Source: Eublepharis macularius
Lineage: Eukaryota > Chordata > Lepidosauria > Squamata > Eublepharidae
NCBI RefSeq assembly: GCF_028583425.1
Contig: NC_072790.1
Location: forward strand, 212,576,897-212,640,896
DNA length: 64,000 bases
Reading direction: 5' to 3'
A program made the translations under genes and the position numbers. Below the pieces are notes generated by a model. That model worked only from the letters and a program-made list of their open reading frames with translations. It did no database searches and had not been told where the DNA came from. Of the stretch, positions 55,301 through 63,549 are shown one piece after another. Numbering within the stretch: position 1 is the first letter of the stretch; the number at the start of each line of letters is the position of its first letter.

Positions 55301-56547
55301 CCAAATTCTACAAATGTGTATGCTAATTAAGTTAAAAAGTATTCATGTTAAGTTACGTTATATGTTATGCTATTAAAGCAGTAAAATAAGTTTAGGTTTG
55401 ATAAGAAAGTCAGTATGGAACATAACATATTTTTCAAATTATGCTTATTATGCTTCCCTGCCAAATCCAGGAAAAAATTTTTTTTAAACTTTTTATTTAG
55501 CTTTCAACAATCAAGACAACCAAAGCAGTATGTTCTCACAAATGCATAAAGCATCTTTCTCTCTTTGGAATAAAACTTTCTTAAAATAACACACCTGAGC
55601 ACTTGCAAATTCTTTTTATGAAAGATATATGTAATTAACACTCAGTTATGTGATGGGTGGGAGGAGAGCACAGGACTCCTACAGAGGACTTTAGAGTGTC
55701 ACTCTCAACTGAAGGCAATTGGCCAGTACTGGTTCCTCCTTAGACATCAGTGCCAGTGCCAGTGCCACACTACTTCCAAAGTTGGAATTGCTAGATGAGT
55801 GGGACTGGAGCTAGGCAAGTGTGTTCCTTCTAAAAACGTGCTAATGTTCCTTCATTCCAATCTACAGATTTTCACAAGGATGTGCATGCACACAGCTGTG
55901 TTGTATAAAGATCTACATGTTCTCAACCCAATGAAAAGACTGATCCTTTGTAGGTGAGCGAGGAAGCGCAATATAAAGCATATTTAGAAGCTAACCCTTT
56001 CTCCCATCAAAGTGTTTACGAAACAATGAGTTAACATATGTGTTTTGTCCAATTATCCTTTCAGTTCTCACTTGTAATTAACTTTTCTTATCAGTTTGTA
56101 GTTTCAAGACAGGTTAAATTTATTAATAGGCCATTTTCTGGGAAAATACTTTCTGAACACAAATTAATGTGTTCAGAAAGTATCTAACTCTTATATACAA
56201 CATTCCTATTCCCAATTCATTCCTTTTCAACAAATTCACTGAAAACCTCTTTACAAACAAAGCTGGATTTCATTTCATATGCTAGAAATGCATGACAGGG
56301 AGATCTTAGGAACAAGAATAAAGTAGCTGTTAATTACCTCCTTGGTAGTTAAAAGTCTGACTTGGGAGTTGGTGTCTGGCTGCCAGAGCTGAGGGTGCAG
56401 CTGAACCGGGTACATGGGGTAGGCAGATGATAGTACGGGCTTCCACTGTGTTCTGTGAACTTTCCCATAAGACAGAGAACGCAGCTGTTTGCAAGCACAA
56501 CGCAAATAAGCCAAGTTCTCCAGTGTCAGCATCATCCTCCAGTTCAT
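38830..56547 (-). CDS. MTIF2: Mitochondrial translation initiation factor 2, complete coding sequence
   Basis: Thirteen coding exons join in phase into 725 residues (human about 727). The protein is the mitochondrial IF2 GTPase, which places formyl-methionyl-tRNA on the mitochondrial ribosome. The first about 70 residues are basic and hydrophobic with almost no acids, fitting a mitochondrial presequence. The G domain has G1 GHVDHGKTT (about residues 187-195), a G2 region [11 protein letters not shown]3 DTPGHAAF (about 234-241), G4 NKCD (about 288-291) and G5 SAL (about 324). Domain II-like ([21 protein letters not shown]), a charged helical linker, domain III ([10 protein letters not shown]) and the tRNA-binding C-domain ([29 protein letters not shown]) follow. 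No break was seen. It faces RPS27A tail to tail. Confidence 0.97.
39473..39613 (-). CDS. MTIF2: MTIF2 coding exon 12, C-domain
   Basis: Encodes [20 protein letters not shown] and [20 protein letters not shown]; consensus gtgagt donor. Confidence 0.95.
40133..40297 (-). CDS. MTIF2: MTIF2 coding exon 11
   Basis: Encodes [20 protein letters not shown] and [20 protein letters not shown], the domain III to IV connection. Confidence 0.95.
41071..41211 (-). CDS. MTIF2: MTIF2 coding exon 10, domain III
   Basis: Encodes [20 protein letters not shown] and [19 protein letters not shown]. The donor is gtagtg. Confidence 0.95.
41805..41820. repeat. Perfect 16-bp palindrome at the inner edge of the Penelope-like arm
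   Basis: cggatttcgaaatccg sits exactly where the inverted left arm stops and the forward-oriented part begins. It may be filler made when the two pieces were joined. Confidence 0.85.
41840..42520 (+). CDS. Penelope-like element ORF, GIY-YIG endonuclease part
   Basis: A 226-codon open frame contains [16 protein letters not shown], then the GIY-YIG core [20 protein letters not shown] and [20 protein letters not shown] with [10 protein letters not shown]. The CSCG insertion between the GIY- and YIG-like strands is characteristic of Penelope endonucleases, which nick target DNA for reverse transcription. The upstream reverse transcriptase is lacking. The final third overlaps the inverted-arm sequence. 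Confidence 0.85.
   Translation: MNQTTKEKQSPTGKVFLPYIKGITDQMGKLMKKHNLQAVFRPTRKIQQMLRSAKDSRDPLTSAGVYRIPCSCGQVYIGTTKRSIQTRIKERERHCRLGQPEKSAVAEHSLTQTGHSILFQDTKILDNTSNYFVRLHREAVEIHKHKQNFNRKEETLRMNRAWAPVLKNTRPTKHSTPDNSPAEKISTSSTNPYAKEPPQDTMKPPSISIPHPGKLLQNDSAQPHPS
43303..43552 (-). CDS. MTIF2: MTIF2 coding exon 9, charged helical linker
   Basis: Encodes [20 protein letters not shown] and a Lys/Glu-rich stretch ending [10 protein letters not shown], linking domain II to domain III. Confidence 0.95.
44209..44413 (-). CDS. MTIF2: MTIF2 coding exon 8, domain II
   Basis: Encodes [35 protein letters not shown] and EDILEVDSE. The acceptor after cctctag, not the nearby second AG, keeps phase with GG of the previous exon. 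Confidence 0.95.
44460..45600. other. MTIF2 intron, no gene seen
   Basis: Contains decayed repeat pieces (for example the SINE/LINE core around 44890-45020 and 45280-45410) and no supported exon. Confidence 0.4.
45611..46460 (+). mobile_element. Old L2-type LINE 3' part
   Basis: A frame with [20 protein letters not shown] then [20 protein letters not shown] matches the L2 reverse-transcriptase tail. The 3' end 'atttgggtggaaaggcatattttaaataaataaatag' is present. A palindromic AT-rich insertion interrupts the 3' UTR. Confidence 0.75.
46263..46421. repeat. Palindromic AT-rich repeat with 47-bp perfect arms
   Basis: Arms 46263-46309 and 46375-46421 are perfect reverse complements (gggttcccaaggtatcaaac ... 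gtttgataccttgggaaccc) around a (TA)n core of about 60 bases. The arms copy the L2 3' UTR, so this is an inverted duplication of L2 sequence. Confidence 0.92.
46879..47003 (-). CDS. MTIF2: MTIF2 coding exon 7, end of G domain
   Basis: Encodes [20 protein letters not shown] and [20 protein letters not shown], completing the G5-adjacent helix and entering domain II. Confidence 0.95.
47780..47845 (+). mobile_element. LINE 3' tail fragment
   Basis: 'gagcctcctcaagcaggtctc' followed by 'catataaacgtttctaaataaataat' resembles an L2/CR1 3' end. Confidence 0.45.
47914..48168 (-). mobile_element. tRNA-derived SINE (same family as 12.7 and 52.2 kb)
   Basis: On the minus strand: 'tggtgtagtggttaagagta' and 'aggtttgattctccactcctcc' pol III blocks, a 'gctgggtgaccttggatgag' body and a TTGTTGTTATT tail. 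Confidence 0.8.
48402..48541 (-). CDS. MTIF2: MTIF2 coding exon 6, G4 and G5 motifs
   Basis: Encodes [20 protein letters not shown] and [17 protein letters not shown] gives guanine specificity. Confidence 0.95.
48828..49004 (-). CDS. MTIF2: MTIF2 coding exon 5, G3 motif
   Basis: Encodes [20 protein letters not shown] and [18 protein letters not shown]. The DTPGH histidine expected for GTP hydrolysis is present. Confidence 0.95.
49050..49770. other. MTIF2 intron, no gene seen
   Basis: Unique-looking AT-rich DNA with a short A/T-rich 'aaaataataaataaat' tract near 49725, possibly a LINE tail. Confidence 0.4.
49779..50785. mobile_element. Non-autonomous hAT-type DNA transposon (copy 2)
   Basis: Ends tagagacgggcaagaact and ttggttcgtgcctatctcta are of the same kind as the 18.45 kb element. 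The flanks ttcatgac and ttcataac are an 8-bp duplication with one mismatch. The core (about 49985-50660) is built from repeated, alternately oriented units 'cagctgatgggagggg' / 'agctgaaaaaagc', including the palindrome 'ggatcccctcctcaccctcc'. No transposase is encoded. Confidence 0.87.
50800..51495. other. MTIF2 intron, no gene seen
   Basis: Unique-looking DNA; a T/C run near 51428. No exon with usable splice sites. Confidence 0.4.
51503..51663 (-). CDS. MTIF2: MTIF2 coding exon 4, P-loop
   Basis: Encodes [20 protein letters not shown] then [20 protein letters not shown], containing the nucleotide-binding P-loop and the switch I region. Confidence 0.96.
51760..51822 (+). repeat. Short 'actaacacggctac' family repeat
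   Basis: 'ttactggactctcgctcttttctactgctacagacagactaacacggctaccc' (read in pieces) matches the right half of the fold-back at 63385-63537. Confidence 0.65.
51876..52047 (-). CDS. MTIF2: MTIF2 coding exon 3
   Basis: Encodes [20 protein letters not shown] and [20 protein letters not shown], the conserved N-terminal helical region before the G domain. Confidence 0.94.
52210..52463 (+). mobile_element. tRNA-derived SINE (Sauria/ACA type)
   Basis: 'tttggtgtaatggttaagag' and 'gggtttgattcctcg' pol III blocks, the 'gggtgaccttgggtcagcca' body and a TTGTTGTTATTATT tail. Confidence 0.82.
52568..52614. repeat. (ACA/ACG)n microsatellite
   Basis: Imperfect trinucleotide run of AAC, GAC and AAT units, possibly the tail of a minus-oriented SINE relic. 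Confidence 0.8.
52985..53385 (+). mobile_element. CR1 LINE 3' end
   Basis: Phrases 'gaggaaagactgagcgacctggg', 'ggacaggaaaaacttcttc' and the closing 'aactagatggtctgtaaggc' with 'atgattctgtg' are the classic 3' end of CR1, which lacks a poly-A tail and ends in an 8-base ATTCTRTG motif. Confidence 0.85.
53620..53810. mobile_element. Old CR1-like fragment
   Basis: 'tgactttcatttgccacattgttgcccactcac' and 'catcctgaataatctgcaaac' match a sequence repeated at 58690-58990, so both are copies of one dispersed element. Confidence 0.55.
54126..54246 (-). CDS. MTIF2: MTIF2 coding exon 2
   Basis: Encodes [20 protein letters not shown] and [20 protein letters not shown]; the last part corresponds to human VWIGMTIEELARAMEKN as recalled. 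The gtgagc donor, not the nearer gtaggt, keeps phase. Confidence 0.93.
54260..56330. other. Large MTIF2 intron, no gene seen
   Basis: Holds an (AC)n-rich tract at 54752-54786, a (CT)n run at 55130-55151, a MITE-like repeat at 55175-55270 and a probable minus-oriented LINE tail near 55475-55510. No exon supported. Confidence 0.45.
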
Positions 56548-56555
56548 TTTCCCCC
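56338..56555 (-). CDS. MTIF2: MTIF2 coding exon 1, start and mitochondrial presequence
   Basis: The exon opens after ttatttacag with 8 untranslated bases, then the ATG at 56547-56545. [20 protein letters not shown] and [20 protein letters not shown] are basic and hydrophobic, as expected for import into mitochondria. It ends LLTTKE at gtaatt. The leader implies an upstream non-coding exon. Confidence 0.92.
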
Positions 56556-57117
56556 CTGTAAATAAAGAAAAAGTGCTGTTCAACAGCTCACCTTCTGAAG
56601 TGCACAGAGCATCAGAAATATTAACACAAGGAGGTTCATAAGTTGCAAAGGAGGGTGTGGGAGCTATACCTTCCACAGTTCTATAGAAGAGGATATTTTG
56701 GCAGGTCCCCCTTCTGCGGGGGAGTAACTGAATCCCTCAAAATTCCATATTCTGTGTTACTATTAAAAGGTAATATTCTTTGTTCCCCTTCACCCCTAAT
56801 ACAATGATGGGATTGCCAGATCCAGATTCAAGGAGCCTGTACCTTCAAGACCTTCATCAAAAAGAGAAGCAAAATCTAAGCAGCGTTTCTCCTTTTAAAC
56901 GCAACTCTTCCAGTGGTCTTCTCAGGGTCTGGATCTAGCCTTGGCAACTCTACAATATTAATAACACAATACTACTCAGTATGGTTATGTGTTGCATTTA
57001 CCGTACTTTAAGACTGTTTGTAATTGGGAGTTTTAATCTCTGCCAGCAACATAGTCACACATTATAGTCACACATTAATGAATATATAATCACAGATGAA
57101 TGAATATGCATTATTAT

Positions 57118-57352
57118 GAGCGGAACTACAAGTGACAAAAGGCACAGGTTGGACACTTGTCAGCTTCCCTCAAGTTTCAATGGGAAATGTAGGCAGCTTG
57201 GCAGAATGTTGTACAAGTGACAGTTGAAAAGTCCATTGGACAGCAGTCAAGAGAGCCAAGCTGCAAGACTAGGATGCCTACATTTCCCATCAAAACTTGA
57301 GGGAAGCTGACAAGTGTCCAACCTGTGCCTTTTGTCACTTGTAGTTCTGCTC
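57118..57352. mobile_element. MITE with long terminal inverted repeats
   Basis: The first about 70 bases (gagcggaactacaagtgaca ...) are nearly the reverse complement of the last about 80 (... tgtcacttgtagttctgctc), with 'ggacacttgtcagcttccctc' in each. The superfamily is not assigned because no clear duplication was seen. Confidence 0.8.
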
Positions 57353-57479
57353 TGAGTGTTGCTGTCCAAACCCAGAGAAGACCCCTGTATGTGTAAGAGC
57401 GGCAGGGAAGGAACATCAGGTGCAACTGTTTGCTATACAGCTTTTAAAGGAATTCTTGCAAAGCTTGGGTTGGGCAACC

Positions 57480-58680
57480 CTACATCATAATAAAAGTACA
57501 CTGGGCTGGATCTAAGGTTGCTGTTTCACCAACAGTAGTTATACTGGCAGAACAGCACTGATTGGTGAAGGAGAGGGCAGTGGTTTCTGCTGACTTGCTC
57601 CTTCTACTGCAGACCATTGCTCTGTCTCCCTGCCATGCAGTTCCTAAGAACACTTTGATTCCCAGAATCAGAATTTGGGGATCTGAATAGGCTGCAATAG
57701 GAGCAAGGAGGCAGAGAAGTCCCACTTTAGTCAGCTCAGCTGACAGTACTTAGGGTCCAATTCAATATAAATATATTATTATAATAGTTACATATTACTA
57801 TGTATTACTTTATTATAACTATAAATAATACAACTAACCGAAGAGGCATGAAATCATCCTTTTATTTTTGACTTCCTTCTCCTGGGCTGCCCATATTCAG
57901 CTTCCTGCCAAGTTGTATTGTAAAGTTAGTCCTCCTTCTCCACCACTTTGGTGAAAATCTGGTTCTAACTCTAGTCCTCTTTTACCAGGAATACATGCAG
58001 CCTCCTCTTTTCTGATCTTCCACTACTGCACACCAGCCCATTCTCATCAACACCATTCACCTCTTTCACAAGATGGCCCTGACAATATCCTTACATTGAC
58101 TCCTTACATTGGATCTGAGATCTTATCCTGATACATCCCTGCCCATGACCTTCACTCCTCCAGCTCCGCTATCCTCAGCAGTCTGTCAATCTCCTTCAAA
58201 TGTCTGTTCCTTTTCCCTTCCTGTTCCTTATGGCTGGAACTGCCTGAGCTGTGGGAGGCCACTTCTCTCACTTCCTTCAACAATGTTCTCAACACTCACC
58301 TTTTCCATGCAATCTTTGGCATATCTAGAGTGGTCAACCTCCAGGTAATCACCAAAGATCTTCCACAATTACAAATGAATTACAGAGATCAGTCTCCCTG
58401 AAGAAAATGGTTGCTGTATAGCATTATACCCCTGAGGTCCCTCCCCTTCCCAAACCTCAAGCCCATACTCCACCCCTCAATTTCCAGGACTTTCCCAACC
58501 CAGAGTTGGCAACCTTAGGTATTAAGGTTAATCTTGAATAGCATTCCAAAATCTGCTGCATAAACAGGGCCACCTCAGCGCACCTGATGACCTGAGCTGG
58601 CCGGAGAGGCTGTTGGAAATATTAACAGCATAATGTATTTTATACTTTAAGAGTTTAGTCATAATTGTCCATGCTTTACA
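57480..58680. other. MTIF2 5' intron, no gene seen
   Basis: Contains an AT-rich 'tatta' stretch at 57765-57835 and LINE-like debris around 58000-58330 with 'cttatggctggaactgcctgag', a possible decayed WN.LP-type L2 segment. No host exon supported. Confidence 0.35.
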
Positions 58681-58689
58681 TATCCCAGT

Positions 58690-59030
58690 CTTAGTAAATT
58701 CAGACCCCATCAGCATACACTTGAAGTTGGGACTTTTTGGTCCAGTGTGCATCACCTATGTCTTACCTGCACTGAACTTCATTTGCCACAGTGTTGCAAG
58801 CTCACTGAACATGCAGAGATCCTCCTGGAGGACCTTAGTTTTCACCATCCTGAATAATTTTGGGTCCTCAGCAAACCTGGCCACTACACTGCTCACCCCC
58901 GTTCCAGATCATTTATGAACAAATTAAACAGCACCGGCCCCAGTGCTGATCCAGGTGGGACCCCACTGCTTAATTCTCTCCACTGGGAGAACTGTCCATG
59001 TATTCCTACTCTCTGCTATTTAACCAAATT
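58690..59030. mobile_element. CR1-like fragment
   Basis: Shares 'gaacttcatttgccacagtgttgc' and 'ccatcctgaataattttgg' with 53620-53810 and continues into 'aacagcaccggccccagtgctga'. Confidence 0.55.
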
Positions 59031-59129
59031 TTAATCCCTAAGAGCATCCAGCCAAGCCCTACACCAACCCCGGGGAGCCCCATGTTCATATCCCCCTTCC
59101 TCAGCCACTTGAGCCCTCGCTAGCTCATC

Positions 59130-59670
59130 CAACCTAACATACTTCATGTAATTGTTGCGAGAGGGTAAAAGGCTATCCTCCGTCCAAATACACCGCCAGC
59201 CTTCAGCTAACCCCACACATACAAGGAACAGAGACGTTATTACAGAAGCGAAGGAGGCAGGCAACGGCCCTGCTGTACGGCCACGGGGAAAGGAAGGCGG
59301 AAGACGCATGGAAGGGCACGTAGCTTTTTGCTGTTTGGCCGCCGCTCGATAATTCCCTCACCCTTTAAAATCCTTCCTTAAGCGCCCATGCGCTTGCGCT
59401 ATCGTTCCTGGCCGCTGTCAACTCAACGGTCGTGGTTCGAGCTAAGTCGTTAAGGAGGCCGCGCTCTCGCGTGTTTCTTCACGCTTGGTTCCCTGTTTTC
59501 TTTCTCCGTGCTCTCTTCCCCTTTGCTGGGGCCTTTCTGCAGAGGAGACAGGAACGCCCCTGCAGCCACTGAAAAGAAAACAAGAAGAGCTGCTTCTCGC
59601 TCATTTGCCCTCAGAGTTTCACTGAGCATGCGCAGTAGCAGTTACTGAAGTCCTCTGTCCTTTTTTTGCC
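59130..59670. promoter_or_regulatory. MTIF2: MTIF2 CpG-rich promoter with NRF1-like sites
   Basis: High CpG content upstream of MTIF2 and outside its coding exons marks the expected start and non-coding first exon. agcgcccatgcgcttgcgct (59381-59400) and gagcatgcgcagt (59624-59636) resemble the NRF1 site YGCGCAYGCGCR, which is frequent at nuclear genes for mitochondrial proteins. Confidence 0.6.
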
Positions 59671-59680
59671 CTTGCTTTCC

Positions 59681-59830
59681 ATGGCGGAAGTCTTAGGTGC
59701 TGCAGTTAAAAGGATCAAGTCTAAGGGCAAGGGAAGACAGCTGAAAGGCTGCTGCCCAATTATTACTGCATTGCCCTACATGGACCAAGCGTCTTATCAT
59801 GCACAAAGGCCTTTTTATGTAGTTGCGTAA
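59681..59830 (+). CDS. Small candidate ORF divergent from MTIF2
   Basis: ATG in the context ttccATGG opens 49 codons (MAEVLGAAVKRIKSKGKGRQ LK...) at the edge of the CpG island, pointing away from MTIF2. A gtaagg donor at 59827 could make it a first exon. The product is not recognised. PRORSD1, which lies near here in mammals, has a different recalled N-terminus. It may be a chance frame. Confidence 0.22.
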   Translation: MAEVLGAAVKRIKSKGKGRQLKGCCPIITALPYMDQASYHAQRPFYVVA

Positions 59831-59914
59831 GGTTTCCTGCTGTTATATGTGGACTAGACCATAGAAAAGAGAGACGGGAATGGGATATATATTTATTCAC
59901 TTACTGTATTTATA

Positions 59915-60117
59915 TCCTCACTTTCTCCCCAGTGGGGACCCATAGCGGCTTACATCGTTAATTGCCTCCATTTTATCCTCACAACAACCCTGTGAGATAG
60001 GTTACGCTTACAGTCTTTGATTGGCCCAAAGTCACCCACTTAGCTCCCCTGGCAGAGTGGAGATTCAAACCTGGTTCTCCTAGATCCTAATCCAGCCCTC
60101 TAACCACTACACTACAT
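59915..60117 (-). mobile_element. tRNA-derived SINE, diverged
   Basis: Reverse-oriented: 'ctaaccactacacta' and 'attcaaacctggttctcc' are the complements of pol III boxes, with core 'cctcacaacaaccctgtgagataggtta'. Confidence 0.7.
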
Positions 60118-60241
60118 ATGTTTTAGAGTGACATAACATGCTTTTTTAAAAATGTGAATAAATTTGGTTCTGGAAATTGAAAGAGAAATGAGCTTTTGTG
60201 AGTCAGAGCTTGCTTTTGTATTAAGAATGTAGTATACTAAG

Positions 60242-60332
60242 GGAGCAATCCTAAGCAGGTCTACTCAGAAATTAGTCCTATTTTAGTGGGACTTACTTCC
60301 TGGAATGTGTTTTTAGGACTGCAGCCATACTT
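60242..60332. repeat. Short palindromic MITE-like repeat
   Basis: Same family as 21285-21375: 'gcaatcctaagcaggtctactcag' and 'tttttaggactgcagcc' form its ends. Confidence 0.55.
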
Positions 60333-60584
60333 TCCTGCTACAGCTACTGCTTTTCTACTTGCCCTTCATGAAGCTAAGGTCTATATAAGATTGGATGGGG
60401 ATTTATTCCCACAAAGAGCTTACTGAGAAATGAGTTCCACTGTGTTCAAAGGACTTTGCTTCCAAATGTGAATAGAATTTAACCTTCTTTGTTCTACTGC
60501 CTTTTAACTTCAACTTGCCCAAGCCTTGATACTTGAGAGGGACCACAAGGTGGGTTTTATAAGAAATCACAGGTTCCTGATTAT

Positions 60585-61670
60585 TTATTTATTTATTTAA
60601 TCACATTTCTAGACCGCCCTCCCCATCAGACATGCTCAGGACGGTTTAACAACAGCTTAAAAAGTAAAAACATTGTAAAAACATTAAAACATCATATCAA
60701 AACAATTAAAATTGGCGAGTATAAAATATTAAAATACAGCATTGTCCTGCATGGGTGGTGGAAGGTCTTCAGTGGTATGGTTGGTGAGAGGACAGCCTAG
60801 CTCCCACCAAATGCCTGGTGGAACATCTCTGTCTTGCAGGCCCGGAGGAAAGATAACAAATCCTGCCGGGCCCTAGTTTCCTCAGACAGAGAGTTCCACC
60901 AGGTCAGAGCCAGAACTGAGAAGGCCCTGGCTCTGGTAGAGGCCAGGCAGACCTCCCTAGGGCCAGGGACCATCAGCAAGTTCTTAGTCGCTGATCGAAG
61001 CGACCTCCGGGGAACATATGGGGAGAGGCGGTCCCGAAGGTATGCTGGGCCCAGTCCGCATAGGGTTTTATAGGTCAGCACCAGAACCTTGAACCGGACC
61101 CGGTACTCAACCGGTAACCAGTGCAGCTGACGGAGGATAGGTGTTATATGAGCCATGATTGGTGCTCTGGCAACCACCTGTGCAGCTGCATTCTGAACCA
61201 GCTGCAGTTTCCGGATCAAGCCCAAGGGAAGCCCTGCGTAGAGTGAGTTGCCGTAGTCTAATCTGGAGGTGACCATTGCCTGGATCACTGTTGTAAGGTC
61301 ATGGGTCGATAGGTAGGGGACAAGTTGTTGAGCCTGTCTTAGATAAAAGAAAGAGGATCTAACAACCGCTGCGACCTGTGCCTCCATAGACAGGGAAGCA
61401 TCCAGGAACACCCCCAGGCTCCTCACTCTCGACACCGGCGTAAGTGGTGCTCAGTCGAGAGCAGGGAGCCGGAGTCCCACACCCATGGACCCTAGACCCA
61501 CATGCAGGACCTCCATCTTCAAGGGATTCAATCTCAGCCGACTCTGCTTCAACCATCCAGTCACAGCTCCGAAGGCACATTCCAGGACATCTGGGGCAGA
61601 GCCAGGCCGGCCGTCCACCATCAGATACAATCGGGTGTCATCTGATTGTGGTATATATAAAAATATAGCA
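60585..61670 (-). mobile_element. L2-type LINE, best-preserved copy
   Basis: On the minus strand two frames cover the end of the reverse transcriptase: DDTRLYLMVDG, VTGWLKQSRLRLNPLKMEVL, then 212 open codons with VRSLGVFLDASLSMEAQVAA, SRLDYGNSLYAGLPLGLIRK, HITPILRQLHWLPVEYRVRF and WWNSLSEETRARQDLLSF. The 3' end is a TAAATAAATAAATAA tail. One frame break lies near 61440. Confidence 0.87.
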
Positions 61671-61689
61671 CTCAAAATGACTCAATATA

Positions 61690-62270
61690 ATGATGTGGCT
61701 GTCATATGCTGAGGAATATTCATACATATGTAAAGCTCCAACAGGCTATCAGCTAATCCCATTTCTTCAGCATGGTGTGCGTGGAATCTCAGCTGCTTAT
61801 ACTTGGTCAAGAGATGGAGATTTGAAATTGCTGCCAAGCTCTTATAGAGCTAGGCTTGACAGCAGAAGATCTGCCTTTGAGAATAGTGTAGAAGGACATC
61901 AGTAACACTGATTAAGGGGACATCACCCAGTTAGATCCTGTATTTGAAAATTCCTGTTACTCCTCCATCTGGACTGAAACCTTCAGTATTAATTGGTTGA
62001 ATTAGAAATTACCCATTGGTTTAATTGCATCAATCTGAGTTTAATCAGATTATACTTTCTTAATCGCCACAGTGTTTAAATTGCTTACCTTAACTAGGTA
62101 GACTCATCACTGGTGTTGTGAATGGTCATTGTACTTATTGTGTATTGTTTTGCATTTTGCATAGAAATGTCCTAGATTACACCTCTGGCATTTTGAGGCC
62201 ATTTAACCATACATTTCGCAATGTGCCCCTGTTTGTCAACTTTCATTTCATGTAGCTCAAGAATTTATTT
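61690..62270. other. Intergenic stretch, no gene seen
   Basis: AT-rich DNA with short chance frames only. Confidence 0.4.
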
Positions 62271-62279
62271 ACTTCAGTT

Positions 62280-62725
62280 ATCACCCATTTTCATAAAAGT
62301 GACTGAAGGTAGATTACAAACGATAGAAAACAATTAAATCAGACAGCGTAGGACATCCAATAAACCATGGAAGTATGGAGGCCTTCCTGACTTCTTCAGG
62401 CAGGTTGTTCCACAAGGTGGGAGCCACAATGCAGAATGAACATGCACAAGCAGTTGCTGATCTAACCCGTTTGCAGGGTGGCACCTTTAGAAGACTTTGC
62501 TCACTTGATCAAAACAGTTCATGTGCAGCATAGCAAGAGAAGTGGTTCTACAAGTACGCGGGCCCAAGACCATTAAGGGTTTTAGAGGTAATAAACAATA
62601 CCTTGAAGGGAATCCAGTAATTGATTGGAAACCAGTGGAGTGACTGCAGAATGGGTGTAATATGCATACTCCAGCTAACTCTGGATGGTATCCAAATTGT
62701 AGCGTTCTGTAACCAACTGGAGTTT
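62280..62725 (-). mobile_element. Old L2-type LINE fragment
   Basis: Reverse-oriented 'ctgcagtcactccactggtttccaatc' (encoding LQSLHWFPI-like) and 'cttaatggtcttgggcccgcgtacttg' (L.GLGPAYL) are L2 reverse-transcriptase remnants. Confidence 0.65.
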
Positions 62726-62829
62726 CCAAGCTGAGGCAGGCTATAGCCAATGAAAAGTTATACTTCAGCACATCTGTTAGCCTTTTCAGTGCCACAAGAC
62801 TCCTTTCTTTGTTTTCTTTCCTCTGAATC

Positions 62830-63370
62830 ATTTATGACTGATCATCATCAAATTCAGACTTAACCTATGTGGGACCCTGTTTGGACTAATCTTCTTGCAG
62901 CCCATTAAGATCACAAGGAATGAAAAACATTAGTCTGTTGTTACCTTTTAAGTTATCTTTCACTTTTGCCCCATAAAATTAATCCTGAGCAGCATAAAAG
63001 GGAGGCAAACAAACCTGTCATTCAGAAAGTTGCAGCAAAGAGTAGGTTCCTCCCCATCCTCTTAGGGCAGTGTTTCTCTCCTTTGGGATTTTATGGCCCA
63101 CCGTATGTACATGCTGCCTTCTGAGCTTCTGAAACCTCTCTAATGGCACCATCTTTAGCAAGCAACCATGCAGATCTTAGGCATCCAGCTCACTGCGATA
63201 AAAATATGTAAAGTGGGGCACTAATCCTATACTGACATTAGAAAAGAACATGGTATCTTGTGACTTCCTCCCAGAATCTGGCAGGTACTAGAGGAAGAGG
63301 AGGAACCTGCTGTATCTTCTTAACAGCTTCCATAGTTAGTATAGCAATGTTGATTGCTGTGCCAAAACCC
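62830..63370. other. Intergenic stretch, no gene seen
   Basis: No exon, RNA gene or confident repeat was recognised. Confidence 0.4.
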
Positions 63371-63384
63371 TCAATCTGTTTGGT

Positions 63385-63537
63385 AAAATCAAAAAGAGTC
63401 CAGTAGCACCTTTAAGACTAACCAATTTTATTATAGCATAAGCTTAGCTTATGCTATAATAAAATTGGTTAGTCTTAAAGGTGCTACTGGACTCTTTTTG
63501 ATTTTGCTACTACAGACTAACACGGCTAACTCCTCTG
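63385..63537 (+). mobile_element. Fold-back short retroelement with 12-bp duplication
   Basis: Arms of 60 bases (63385-63444 and 63446-63505) are perfect reverse complements around one base. The right arm continues into 'gctactacagactaacacgg' and ends 'ctcctctg'. The flanks aatctgtttggt (63373-63384 and 63538-63549) are a perfect 12-bp duplication. Confidence 0.85.
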
Positions 63538-63549
63538 AATCTGTTTGGT

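Noticed and set aside
58000-58350. Possible exon of a neighbouring gene
   Set aside because: No splice sites; resembles decayed LINE sequence and has no recognisable domain.
60797-61435. 212-codon frame considered as a host gene
   Set aside because: The sequence is an L2 reverse-transcriptase tail repeated at 19.9 and 33.5 kb with an L2 3' UTR and tail.
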